From the NCBI GenBank assembly GCA_047632435.1, contig JBLICU010000001.1, forward strand, positions 62,001-126,000: 64,000 nt of DNA. The letters run 5' to 3'. The position numbers and the translations under genes are program-made. Source of the DNA: JAMZMI01 sp047632435 (GTDB lineage: Bacteria > Bacteroidota > Bacteroidia > Cytophagales > Cyclobacteriaceae). Under the pieces are notes generated by a model. That model was given only the letters and a program-made list of their open reading frames with translations, was not told the DNA's origin and did not search any database. Positions 7,611-15,778 of the stretch are shown here, piece after piece. The stretch's first letter is position 1. Each line of letters opens with the position of its first letter.

Positions 7611-8171
7611 GATAATTCAAGAAATTAAAATATTCTTAATAAATGTGATTGAATCAGATAAATATATAAGTGAGTACCAAAATTAATGTTTGAAATTATC
7701 AAATTCATTTAAAAAGCCCCTTCATAAAAGTTTTGATAGTAATGGGATCCAAATGTTGAACAAACGATTCTTTTTTGAATTCAAACCAGAGTTAATGGAT
7801 GTTCAAAGGGCGAACTTAAGGATTAACAATTAAATTTGATGATGAACTGAAGTTCGGGCTGATCTTTAATGATGATTATTTACAAATATTGGTTTGGTAT
7901 TGATTCTTTTCATAACTTAGTTTTAAGTCGGAATTGAACAAAATGAAGAAACTCGTAAACCCTTCATCCCTACTGTACTGCATGGAGCAGCCGTCGTGGA
8001 GCAGCCGACGTGGAGCAGCCATTGTCGAACAGAGATGACCTTAATTTTTCAGCTAGCAAAAAATCTATAGCAAATTGGAAAAGCCTAGAAATGTGATATT
8101 AAAGCATTTGTGCTCAATAACTTACTTCGCTTATAATCAATGGATAAAACCCATTGTCAAAATACCTCAAT
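7611..8171. other. Intergenic region with tandem repeat
   Basis: This stretch of about 560 bases between the lipoprotein gene and the aldo/keto reductase gene shows no open frame with protein-like composition on either strand. It is AT-rich except for the GC-rich 14-bp repeat cluster at 7983-8032. Confidence 0.5.
7983..8032. repeat. 14-bp tandem repeat, locus 2 (about 3.5 units)
   Basis: A partial unit TGGAGCAG is followed by CCGTCGTGGAGCAG, CCGACGTGGAGCAG and CCATTGTCGAACAG. These are variants of the unit at 4125-4152, about 3.9 kb away, and both loci are followed by AGA. The degeneracy suggests an older array than locus 1. Confidence 0.7.
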
Positions 8172-9122
8172 ATGAAGACTCTTAAATTTTCCAATGGTGA
8201 CGAAATGCCCATACTTGGTTTGGGTACATTCAAATCTGAACCAGGTAATGTCAAGGAAATTGTCAGTAAGGCAATAGCCATTGGCTACAGGCATTTTGAC
8301 TGTGCTGCTGTTTATGGAAACGAAAAAGAAATTGGTGAGGCACTTGCTGAGGCAATGGATAGTGGCATAGTGGAAAGAAAGGCACTATGGATTACTTCAA
8401 AACTTTGGAATAATTGTCATAAACAAGATGACGTGATGCCCGCCTTAGAAAAAAGCTTGAAACATCTCAAATTGGATTATCTGGATTTGTATCTGATTCA
8501 TTGGCCGGTAGCTCAAAAAAAGAAAACATCTTTTCCAGCAAGTCAAGATGATTTTCTGGATTGGGAAAAAGCACCTTTGGAAGAAACCTGGGAGGGCATG
8601 GAGGATTGTCTTGATGACAAGTTGACCAAACACATAGGCGTTAGTAATTTTAATATTGCAGCACTGGAAATCATACGTGAGTCTGCATGGTCGCCACCAG
8701 AACTTAATCAGGTGGAGCTTCATCCCTTTCTTCCACAAATCACCTTGTATGATTATTGTCGAAGCAATGATATTCTTATGACTGCTTATGGCCCTTTGGG
8801 TGCGCCGTACAGGCAGCTAGAGGCACATGGCAAAATGGCTCCTTATTTGATGGGAAATAACACTGTAAAGGATATAGCAGCCAAACATAAATGCACAGTT
8901 GCCCAGGCTTTGATCGCTTGGTCAATTGCGAGAAAGGTTGCGGTTATTCCAAAGACTGTAAAAGAAAACAGATTGCAGGAAAATTTTGAGGCAGCCGATG
9001 TGAAGCTGGATCGCGAGGATTTAAGAAATCTGGCACTTTTGCCAAAACACAGATATGTAGATGGTTTGCCATTCACCATTCTGGGATCTCCATACAAGCT
9101 CAAGGATTTGTGGGAGTATTAA
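8172..9122 (+). CDS. Aldo/keto reductase
   Basis: From the ATG at 8172 the protein is 316 residues, normal for the family. The catalytic tetrad is visible: Asp and Tyr in FDCAAVYGNE, Lys in WITSKLWN and His in LYLIHWPV. NADPH-binding features follow (GVSNFN, and IPKTVKENRLQENF near the C terminus). It reduces aldehydes or ketones with NAD(P)H in the cytoplasm; the sequence does not reveal the substrate. A TTG six codons upstream (8154) would add MSKYLN, but GxGT motif spacing (GLGTF close to the N terminus) fits the ATG. The next gene starts about 60 bases downstream on the same strand, so co-transcription is possible. Confidence 0.92.
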   Translation: MKTLKFSNGDEMPILGLGTFKSEPGNVKEIVSKAIAIGYRHFDCAAVYGNEKEIGEALAEAMDSGIVERKALWITSKLWNNCHKQDDVMPALEKSLKHLKLDYLDLYLIHWPVAQKKKTSFPASQDDFLDWEKAPLEETWEGMEDCLDDKLTKHIGVSNFNIAALEIIRESAWSPPELNQVELHPFLPQITLYDYCRSNDILMTAYGPLGAPYRQLEAHGKMAPYLMGNNTVKDIAAKHKCTVAQALIAWSIARKVAVIPKTVKENRLQENFEAADVKLDREDLRNLALLPKHRYVDGLPFTILGSPYKLKDLWEY

Positions 9123-9183
9123 TTTCCTCACTACATTCGCAGCTTTCTAAACAACAACATTTCAATTTTCTAAATACAACAAT

Positions 9184-10170
9184 TTGGGTTTGTTAAAGGC
9201 GGAAGTACTGGAATTTACCTATCAAGGAAAAGATAAGCCAGTTTTGTCAGAGATCAATTTGGAGATCAATCGAGGTGAGTTTGTTTCCATAGTGGGCCCT
9301 AGTGGATCAGGTAAAACCACACTTCTTCAGCTGTTGGCAGGTCATCTTAGTCCTACCAGCGGCACACTCAAGTTTCATGATAAAGGAATGGAAGGTCCCG
9401 ATATTCGTCTGGTGCCAGGTTATGAGGAGATCAGATTGGTATATCAGCAATATGAACTCAGACCCAATATTTCAGCTTATGATAATATTGGTTTTGCCCT
9501 GTCGGCATTTACATCCGAATACCGCAAAGAGCGCATCAATTTTCTTCTTGATTTTTTCGCCCTTACTCAAGTCTCCAATCACAAACCCTATGAGCTTTCA
9601 GGTGGGCAGCAGCAAAGATTAGCTATCGCTAAAGCCATGGCCAATGAGCCAGAAGTGTTGTTGATGGATGAGCCATTCAGTGCCTTGGATCCCATGAACT
9701 CCGCCTTGTTTTTGACAGAAGTAAAAAGGTTGGCCAAAGAAACGAATACAGCGGTGGTATTGGTAACACATGATACTCGTGATGCCATGATGGCCGATCG
9801 AATTGTGGTTTTGATGAAAGGTAAAATACACCAGTCAGATACGCCTGATCGAATATATTATCATCCTTCCAATTCAGAAATTGCTGCATTTTTTGGCCCA
9901 GTGAATATTCTGGAGCCACAAGAAATGGAGATGTTGGGTGGAAATGTCAATCAAAGAAGTTGTGTGAGGGCCGAAAGTTTTGAATTGGATAGAGGAGTGA
10001 ATGGTAATGGTCTTTTCGTTAGAGAAATTATTTTTCGTGGAGCTTATCAGGTATTGGTCATTGCCCTGAATCCCTCTAAAAACCTACTTGTATTCGATTT
10101 TGGTAAAATATTCAAACAAGGCGATCAGGTTAAATTGAAAATCAAATCGCACGAAATAATTAGCTTTTAA
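9184..10170 (+). CDS. ABC transporter ATP-binding protein, PotA/FbpC-like, orphan
   Basis: The 328-residue ATPase has Walker A GPSGSGKTTL, Q-loop (VYQQYELRPN), signature LSGGQQQR, Walker B LLMDEPFSAL and the switch His in VTHD. The C-terminal 90 residues (about 240-328) resemble the TOBE/MOP-like regulatory extension of importers for iron, polyamines, molybdate or sugars (SCVRAESFEL segment). No permease or binding protein is adjacent on either side, so its partner must be encoded elsewhere or it acts alone. No ATG begins the frame; TTG at 9184 or 9190 is the likely start. Confidence 0.85.
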   Translation: MGLLKAEVLEFTYQGKDKPVLSEINLEINRGEFVSIVGPSGSGKTTLLQLLAGHLSPTSGTLKFHDKGMEGPDIRLVPGYEEIRLVYQQYELRPNISAYDNIGFALSAFTSEYRKERINFLLDFFALTQVSNHKPYELSGGQQQRLAIAKAMANEPEVLLMDEPFSALDPMNSALFLTEVKRLAKETNTAVVLVTHDTRDAMMADRIVVLMKGKIHQSDTPDRIYYHPSNSEIAAFFGPVNILEPQEMEMLGGNVNQRSCVRAESFELDRGVNGNGLFVREIIFRGAYQVLVIALNPSKNLLVFDFGKIFKQGDQVKLKIKSHEIISF

Positions 10171-10278
10171 ATCAATTATAGCCAATTCATTAACAGCAAT
10201 TTTTATGCTATTTTCATCAAATGATCTGGCTTACCAACCTTTGACTAGATTTTGTGGCTTCTTAGCAAAAAGTGAACG

Positions 10279-10653
10279 ATGAATTTGAAAAATGTTGCTT
10301 TTATATTTATTAGGCTTTTGATTTTCAAGCCATCTTAGGGGCAGGATATTGATCATAAAATTGCCGTGGAAGAATCAATGCATGATTATATCAAAGAAAA
10401 TCACATTGATGGGATAGAGGATATGATTCATCAGTTCGCTGAATCCAAAATCTTTCTTGATTTTTTGCTACAGCAAGAACATCACATAGATCCAGAAACG
10501 GCAAACATCAAAAAGAAGGACATCAGCATAGGCAAAGATCTGGATGTATATGTCAAACACTTTTCCGAACATCAAAATTTCACAATGATCATGGTGCCAA
10601 TAGATATCTATAGCGAATTGATCTATGATACACTGTTATTCACAGTATTGTAA
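10279..10653 (+). pseudogene. Degraded hypothetical gene, fragment 1
   Basis: An ATG at 10279 opens a frame with a hydrophobic start (MNLKNVAFIFIRLLIF), hits TAG at 10336-10338, and then stays open in the same frame to 10653. The downstream part (95 residues if restarted at 10366) is acidic and helical. I do not recognise it. Together with the two short frames that follow in different registers, it looks like a decayed gene or gene pair. A real small protein starting at 10366 or 10381 cannot be excluded. Confidence 0.35.
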
Positions 10654-10693
10654 GTAAGCGACACATGGTTGAGAAAAATATCCCTATCATGAT

Positions 10694-10912
10694 ATGTCTG
10701 ATAAATTGGAGAAAGAAAAATTACTCAGCCTGGAAAATCATGATATGGTTGGCAATCACATGTACGATCAGGGGCGTAAAAGTCAGGTGATCGGAATTAG
10801 TGAGGTGCAGGTACAATTGAAGGAAGAGTATATCAGTTCTAACAGAATACATATTCACATGTCCGAGCTGACCAGAAGTGAAAAAAACAGTTTCGAAGTT
10901 CATTGTCTCTGA
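10694..10912 (+). CDS. Short hypothetical ORF, possibly a gene fragment
   Basis: This frame of 72 residues is charged, with a segment VIGISEVQVQLKEEY that looks protein-like but matches nothing I recognise. Its stop codon (TGA 10910-10912) overlaps the ATG of the next short ORF (TGATG), which would suit coupled small genes or one frameshifted gene. Confidence 0.3.
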   Translation: MSDKLEKEKLLSLENHDMVGNHMYDQGRKSQVIGISEVQVQLKEEYISSNRIHIHMSELTRSEKNSFEVHCL

Positions 10913-11067
10913 TGAAAAAAGCACTCTCACATGATGTTGACCTCAACGTGGAAATGAACATTTATATTTTTGGCAATGACGACATGAGGCTGTTTTATTA
11001 CACCAAAGGAAAAGAAAACGAATTTAAAATAACTCCACAAAATATATTCACCCGTCATGTTTTTTAG
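10912..11067 (+). CDS. Short hypothetical ORF (51 aa), possibly a gene fragment
   Basis: This frame runs from ATG 10912 to TAG 11065-11067 and begins MKKALSHDVDLNVEMNIYIF. It is out of register with the previous fragment by one base. The amphipathic beta-like pattern looks coding, but no family is recognised. It may be the 3' part of a frameshifted gene together with 10694-10912. Confidence 0.25.
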   Translation: MKKALSHDVDLNVEMNIYIFGNDDMRLFYYTKGKENEFKITPQNIFTRHVF

Positions 11068-11507
11068 ATAATTGATATTCGGCCCCATGCGTTCGCAGAG
11101 GTGACAAGTAGTCATACATGCGTAGGCACCATCCCATGAAGTTTAGCTTGCACGTAATTTTGAGATCATTCCGAGCGTAAACGGGAATCCCTCAAACTAA
11201 AAGTAATACATCGTTAGATTCACGTATTCATAAGAATGCTTAAATGAATGACACTGTGCGAAGGCTGGGTCGGATAGGAGGGTTTCACATCAATAAAAAA
11301 TGGCAATTTCAATTTTTTTGATCTTTGGAGGGATTTATGCAAGTTTTCGTACAGCAACTTTTAATTAGTCATACCCTTTTTGTTATTTAAAAATACTGAT
11401 CCTCACCATTTTCAAGAGTTGTTTTCTTAAAAAAAACATTGATTCTGATATCATTTTTGCTATCATTGGATAGTATTATTTATTCTTCACCAAAACCTAC
11501 CAATCTT
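11068..11507. other. Intergenic region with REP-like element
   Basis: About 440 bases without a convincing gene. It contains the second REP-like repeat (11159-11230) and otherwise AT-rich sequence. No clear -7 box is seen before the small acidic protein gene. Confidence 0.4.
11159..11230. repeat. REP-like dispersed repeat, copy 2
   Basis: It aligns with 3542-3615: TTTGA, then ATTCC-gagcgtaaac-GGGAAT, then TCAAACTAAAAG and a shared ACATC...GATTC tail. The hairpin arm is one base pair weaker than in copy 1. The copies are in the same orientation, both in gene-free sequence next to a gene end. Confidence 0.5.
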
Positions 11508-11888
11508 ATGGCTACAAAAACTATTTATTTAAAACTAGATGGGGCTAAGCCCAATTATCAATTGCAATGGAGTTACGACAATGTGACTTGGGCAAAAGTG
11601 ACTGCAACAAATCCAACTACAGAAGTAGATTCTGACGATGAGCTTGACTGGGATGCAGACGATTCTATTGGCAAAATCAAAATCAATTTTACCAAAGGGA
11701 ATATTATTCCTAATAGTGGGGTAACTGGCAATGACACCAAAAAGCCAAAAGGAAAAGCATTGAAGAATTTGGCCAAGGGTTTATCGGATGCTTATACTAT
11801 TAAAGTGCAGCCTGCTGGTGGCGGTGGATTGGAGGAATATGATCCTAAGGTGTCAACTCCTCCTCCGGGTGATAATATTGGTCTTTAA
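11508..11888 (+). CDS. Small acidic hypothetical protein
   Basis: The ATG at 11508 gives 126 residues starting MATKTIYLKLDGAKPNYQLQ. An upstream frame start at 11439 would add a hydrophobic run that looks non-coding. The protein has an acidic stretch (EVDSDDELDWDADDSIG) and a Gly/Pro-rich end (PAGGGGLEE, STPPPGDNIGL). No signal peptide, membrane segment or known family is recognised; the N-terminal half looks beta-rich. Its stop overlaps or abuts the start region of the first TPR-histidine kinase (candidate TTG starts at 11878 and 11893), so the two are probably co-transcribed. It may be a ligand or accessory protein for the kinases, but that is a guess from position. Confidence 0.6.
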   Translation: MATKTIYLKLDGAKPNYQLQWSYDNVTWAKVTATNPTTEVDSDDELDWDADDSIGKIKINFTKGNIIPNSGVTGNDTKKPKGKALKNLAKGLSDAYTIKVQPAGGGGLEEYDPKVSTPPPGDNIGL

Positions 11889-11892
11889 TGCA

Positions 11893-13812
11893 TTGAAAAC
11901 TAAAGTACAATCCTGGAATAAACTTAAGACAGTATACCTACTGGTTGCTTTAAACTTATGCTCTTTTTCTGTTTTAAGTCAAGTAATCAAGGAATTAGAT
12001 AGCCTTAAGCTAATCTTAAATACAGAATCTGAAGCAACATTAAATAAAGCTCAAATTCTTACTTCTATCTTACATTTAGAAAAGAACCGTGATTCAGCAC
12101 TAACTTATGCCGCTGAGCTACTTGAGGTGGGGTTTAAGGTAAATTTACCATCCAGCATACATGTCGCATATACTTATTTGGCACTAAGTAATGTCGAAAA
12201 AGGGAGCCTTGAAATTGGTCTGAAATACCATACTCTTGCTTTGGAAAATGCACATAAACCCAATGAAAAGGGCACTTCTTTTTCCAATATTGGAAATGTC
12301 TATAGCACGAATGGAAATTATAAAGATGCGTTTAGGTACTATCGTCGGGCTTTTGATATTTTCTTAAAAATTCAGGATTCACTCAGGCTTGGTACAACTG
12401 CAATAACCATGGGATATGATTATCATATCTGCAATATCGCAGATTCGGCGTTTTACTACTTGGCTTTTTCAAAGCACATTTTTGAAACAATAACTCATTC
12501 TCATAAAAGATATTATTGGGCATATGCAGAAGGAAACTTGGCACTAGTGCAAGCAAAGGCTGGTCAATTTGATACATCGGAAAAGGCATTAATAAATGCC
12601 ATTGAAATACTGGATGGATATAATGACAGTTATGCTATATGTGATTTTGAATTTCAACTTGCAAAAATATATTTTGAGAAAAATGAAGTTGAAAAAGCAC
12701 TATCCAAAGCGCTTTTGGCTTTTAATAAGGCAAATGCGTTTGGATACAAAGAGTTTATTCGAGACGGATCTGAAATTTTAAGTTACCTATACAGTGAAAT
12801 TGGAGACTACAAAAAAGCATATAATTATCAATCAACTTATATCAGCTACAAAGACAGTCTGCTCAATGCTGATCTGATCCGAAAACTGGCAGATCAAGAA
12901 AAGGAATATGAAGTAGGGCAAAAGCAAACTGAGGTTGACCTGATCACCGCGCAGCAAAAGACGGAAAGAGTGGTATTGTGGGCTATCACTGGTTTTGCAA
13001 TAGTCTTGTTTGTTTTGGCTTTTATCATTTATAAATATTACAGATCCAAAACCAAAGTCAATAAAATACTGGAAGATCAGAAAGTCCAGCTGGAATCCCT
13101 CAATAGTACGAAGGATAAATTTTTCTCCATCATCTCACATGATCTGCGGGGGCCAGTTACTTCCTTTTATGGCATCAGCCGAATGATCAAATATTTGGTG
13201 AAGTCCAAGGAGACCGATCAGCTCCTGGAAATAGCTGATGACATTGATCAATCCGTAGAGCGACTTTCAAGCCTATTGGATAATCTCCTCTCCTGGGCGA
13301 TGCAACAGCAAGGCGCATTTCCCAATACACCTGAGAAAATTGACTTGGCTGAAATGTCCCAAGAAATAGTTGGGACATTTGACAATATGGCTAGTTCAAA
13401 GAAAATCGTTCTTAAATCAGTCATATCACCAGAAATTGCCCTGTTCGCAGACCGCAAAATGTCCGAGACTATTCTTAGAAATCTGGTGAACAATGCCTTG
13501 AAATTCACTCCTGAAAATGGATCCGTCATCCTGGCGGCCAATACTGACAATGACTTTGCACATATTACTGTGAGTGATACAGGCGTAGGGATACCAGAAG
13601 ATAAACTGAATAATTTATTCAGATTGCAGGACAAAAAATCAACCTACGGCACATCCGGAGAAAAGGGGCTGGGACTGGGTCTTCAGCTGGTATACGAGTT
13701 TATAGCCGCCAACAAAGGCAAAATTGAAGTGAGTAGCACGGAAGGTCAGGGAACGGTGTTTCATATTTATCTACCATTATTTTCTCTTGAAAATGCCGAA
13801 ATATTGGTTTAA
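11893..13812 (+). CDS. TPR-containing membrane histidine kinase 1
   Basis: From the TTG at 11893 the protein is 639 residues: a signal sequence (LKTVYLLVALNLCSFSVLS), a periplasmic TPR domain (about 45-345), one membrane helix (about 359-382), a short coiled coil, then HisKA with FSIISHDLRGPV (phospho-acceptor H416) and HATPase_c with NALKFT, DTGVGIPEDK and GEKGLGLGLQL. No receiver domain or DNA-binding domain is present, and no response regulator is adjacent. The kinase half closely resembles the next gene. The 5' half is far more AT-rich than the kinase half (17/60 and 19/60 G+C in lines 12001 and 12661; 30/60 and 31/60 in lines 13261 and 13621), which suggests domain exchange. The start codon is uncertain. 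Confidence 0.85.
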   Translation: MKTKVQSWNKLKTVYLLVALNLCSFSVLSQVIKELDSLKLILNTESEATLNKAQILTSILHLEKNRDSALTYAAELLEVGFKVNLPSSIHVAYTYLALSNVEKGSLEIGLKYHTLALENAHKPNEKGTSFSNIGNVYSTNGNYKDAFRYYRRAFDIFLKIQDSLRLGTTAITMGYDYHICNIADSAFYYLAFSKHIFETITHSHKRYYWAYAEGNLALVQAKAGQFDTSEKALINAIEILDGYNDSYAICDFEFQLAKIYFEKNEVEKALSKALLAFNKANAFGYKEFIRDGSEILSYLYSEIGDYKKAYNYQSTYISYKDSLLNADLIRKLADQEKEYEVGQKQTEVDLITAQQKTERVVLWAITGFAIVLFVLAFIIYKYYRSKTKVNKILEDQKVQLESLNSTKDKFFSIISHDLRGPVTSFYGISRMIKYLVKSKETDQLLEIADDIDQSVERLSSLLDNLLSWAMQQQGAFPNTPEKIDLAEMSQEIVGTFDNMASSKKIVLKSVISPEIALFADRKMSETILRNLVNNALKFTPENGSVILAANTDNDFAHITVSDTGVGIPEDKLNNLFRLQDKKSTYGTSGEKGLGLGLQLVYEFIAANKGKIEVSSTEGQGTVFHIYLPLFSLENAEILV

Positions 13813-13839
13813 CCTTTGAAAGTTATTACCTTCTGCGCC

Positions 13840-15723
13840 ATGCCAACCAGCATTCGATTAAGTATCATTTTCACGTTTATTTCCACTAGTCTAGCACTGA
13901 GTACGCCACAATCTCAGGAGCTGGCAGATAGCCTTGTGCATGTGATTGAGCACCTCCGGGAAAATGACACAACTAGGATGCAATTGCTTGCTTTTGTGGC
14001 TTACAATCAAAATGATCCGCAACTGAAACTGGAATATGCCGGAAAGCTAATGGACCTGGCTCGTGAACAGGAGGATTTGAAATACCTCCATCACGCCTAT
14101 CTCCACCAAGGACAAGCGTATCGGATGATGGGAGATTTTGAAATTGCGATCTATGCCTTGTTTAAGGCTTTGGATTATGCTGAAAAGATCCAATTTGAAA
14201 ATGGAATTGCGGGTTCAAATACGGCTTTAGGAGATGTTTATTCCCTCATTGGCAATAGCACCAATGCCGTTCAATATTACAAAAAAAGTATTGACTACAT
14301 GCGCATGCATGACAGCACACTTCTGGCGAACTGCCTCCTCAATTTGGGTGACGAGTATTATCGATCAAAGATGCATATAAACGCTTTGGAGTGTTTTGAA
14401 GAGTCAAAACTGATCTACGAAAAGCTTGGAAATAATAAGGCCGGTCTCGCTTATAATTTGGGGAATATCGGACTGGTATATGCCGAAATAGATCAGCTTG
14501 ACAAGGCTGAAGAAAACTTGCAGCAGTCTTTAAAAGAGCTCAAGGCACTAGACGATCATTATGGAATGGCGATCTTTCTCAGCTATCTGGCAGAAATATA
14601 TAGAGCAAAAGGTATGCTGCCTGAAGCTAAAGTATTAACTGATTCCAGTATGAGCCTTGCTACACGGTTTGGTTTGAAGGCAGAGATTCGAGATAATACT
14701 CTCCGTCTCGCAGATATATATGCCATGAGTGCCGACTATGAAACGGCATATAAATTTCATCGGCAATATGTAGCTATCAAAGACAGCATTGTCAATGATA
14801 ATATCTACTCAAGGATTGAAAATCTAAAAGGTGCTTTTGAGCTTGCAAAAAAGCAAAATGAAGTGGATCTGCTTACCATCGAAAAGAAAAACCAGCAAAT
14901 CATACTCACTGCAACTGTGGCGCTTACATTGGTGTTGACCATTTTGGCACTTGTAATTTTCAGCAATTACAGAACCAAGGCCAACATCAACAAGATACTG
15001 GAAGAACAGAAAAAATCTCTGGAATCACTTAATCACACCAAAGACAAATATTTCTCCATCATTTCACATGATTTACGTGGCTCAGTGAGTTCTTTTTTTG
15101 GGATTAGCCGAATGATCAAATACCTGGTTGCCAGCAAGGATACTAAGGAGCTGCTGGAGGTGGCCAATGATGTGGAACAGTCCGTGGAGCGCATGTCGAA
15201 TTTGCTGGATAATCTGCTGACCTGGGCCATGCAGCAACAAGAGAAAATCCCAATTGATCCCGAGATCTTGGCTGTAAATGACATAGTGGAAGAATCCATC
15301 GAGTCGCTATCAAACTTCGCCAAAGGGAAAAAAATATTACTGAAAACTGAAATTGCAGAAGGTTTGCGGATGTATGCAGATAAAAATACCACCATGACAA
15401 CTATTCGGAATCTTGCCAGCAATGCCCTTAAGTTTACCGAGGAAGGAGGCAGTGTGGAAATAAAAGCAAAAGCCTCAGATCAATTTGTGAAAATTCAGAT
15501 TTCCGATACGGGTGTGGGCATGACCAAAGAAAAACTGGACAGGCTCTTCAATCTTGGGGATGCAAAAAGCACTTATGGTACCTCTGGGGAAAAGGGACTT
15601 GGTCTTGGCTTGCAGCTGGTCTATGAGTTTGTAGGACTTAACCAAGGCACTGTGAAGGTGGAAAGCGAGGAGGGAAAAGGCACCATCTTTACGATTTTAT
15701 TGCCTGCGGGAAGGAAGGTTTAA
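13840..15723 (+). CDS. TPR-containing membrane histidine kinase 2 (paralogue)
   Basis: From the ATG at 13840 the protein is 627 residues; a TTG at 13816 is an alternative start. Layout equals that of its neighbour: signal sequence (RLSIIFTFISTSLALS), TPR sensor (about 30-320), membrane helix (about 345-368), HisKA with FSIISHDLRGSV (H410), HATPase_c with NALKFT, DTGVGMTKEK and GEKGLGLGLQL. The two kinases are near-identical in style through the H-box helix (GISRMIKYLV) but differ in the TPR sensor, so they arose by tandem duplication. The gap to kinase 1 is 27 bases or less, so they form an operon. The partner regulator is unknown and must be encoded elsewhere. Confidence 0.87.
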   Translation: MPTSIRLSIIFTFISTSLALSTPQSQELADSLVHVIEHLRENDTTRMQLLAFVAYNQNDPQLKLEYAGKLMDLAREQEDLKYLHHAYLHQGQAYRMMGDFEIAIYALFKALDYAEKIQFENGIAGSNTALGDVYSLIGNSTNAVQYYKKSIDYMRMHDSTLLANCLLNLGDEYYRSKMHINALECFEESKLIYEKLGNNKAGLAYNLGNIGLVYAEIDQLDKAEENLQQSLKELKALDDHYGMAIFLSYLAEIYRAKGMLPEAKVLTDSSMSLATRFGLKAEIRDNTLRLADIYAMSADYETAYKFHRQYVAIKDSIVNDNIYSRIENLKGAFELAKKQNEVDLLTIEKKNQQIILTATVALTLVLTILALVIFSNYRTKANINKILEEQKKSLESLNHTKDKYFSIISHDLRGSVSSFFGISRMIKYLVASKDTKELLEVANDVEQSVERMSNLLDNLLTWAMQQQEKIPIDPEILAVNDIVEESIESLSNFAKGKKILLKTEIAEGLRMYADKNTTMTTIRNLASNALKFTEEGGSVEIKAKASDQFVKIQISDTGVGMTKEKLDRLFNLGDAKSTYGTSGEKGLGLGLQLVYEFVGLNQGTVKVESEEGKGTIFTILLPAGRKV

Positions 15724-15778
15724 TTGTCATAAAACCAGATCCAGGATATTGAGAAGAATCCCCCTTTTCCAGTTTTCC

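Noticed and set aside
10279..10653. Universal stress protein remnant
   Set aside because: The end of the frame (IMVPIDIYSELIYDTLLFTVL region) faintly recalls UspA C termini, but the ATP-binding motif and the rest of the fold are not recognisable.
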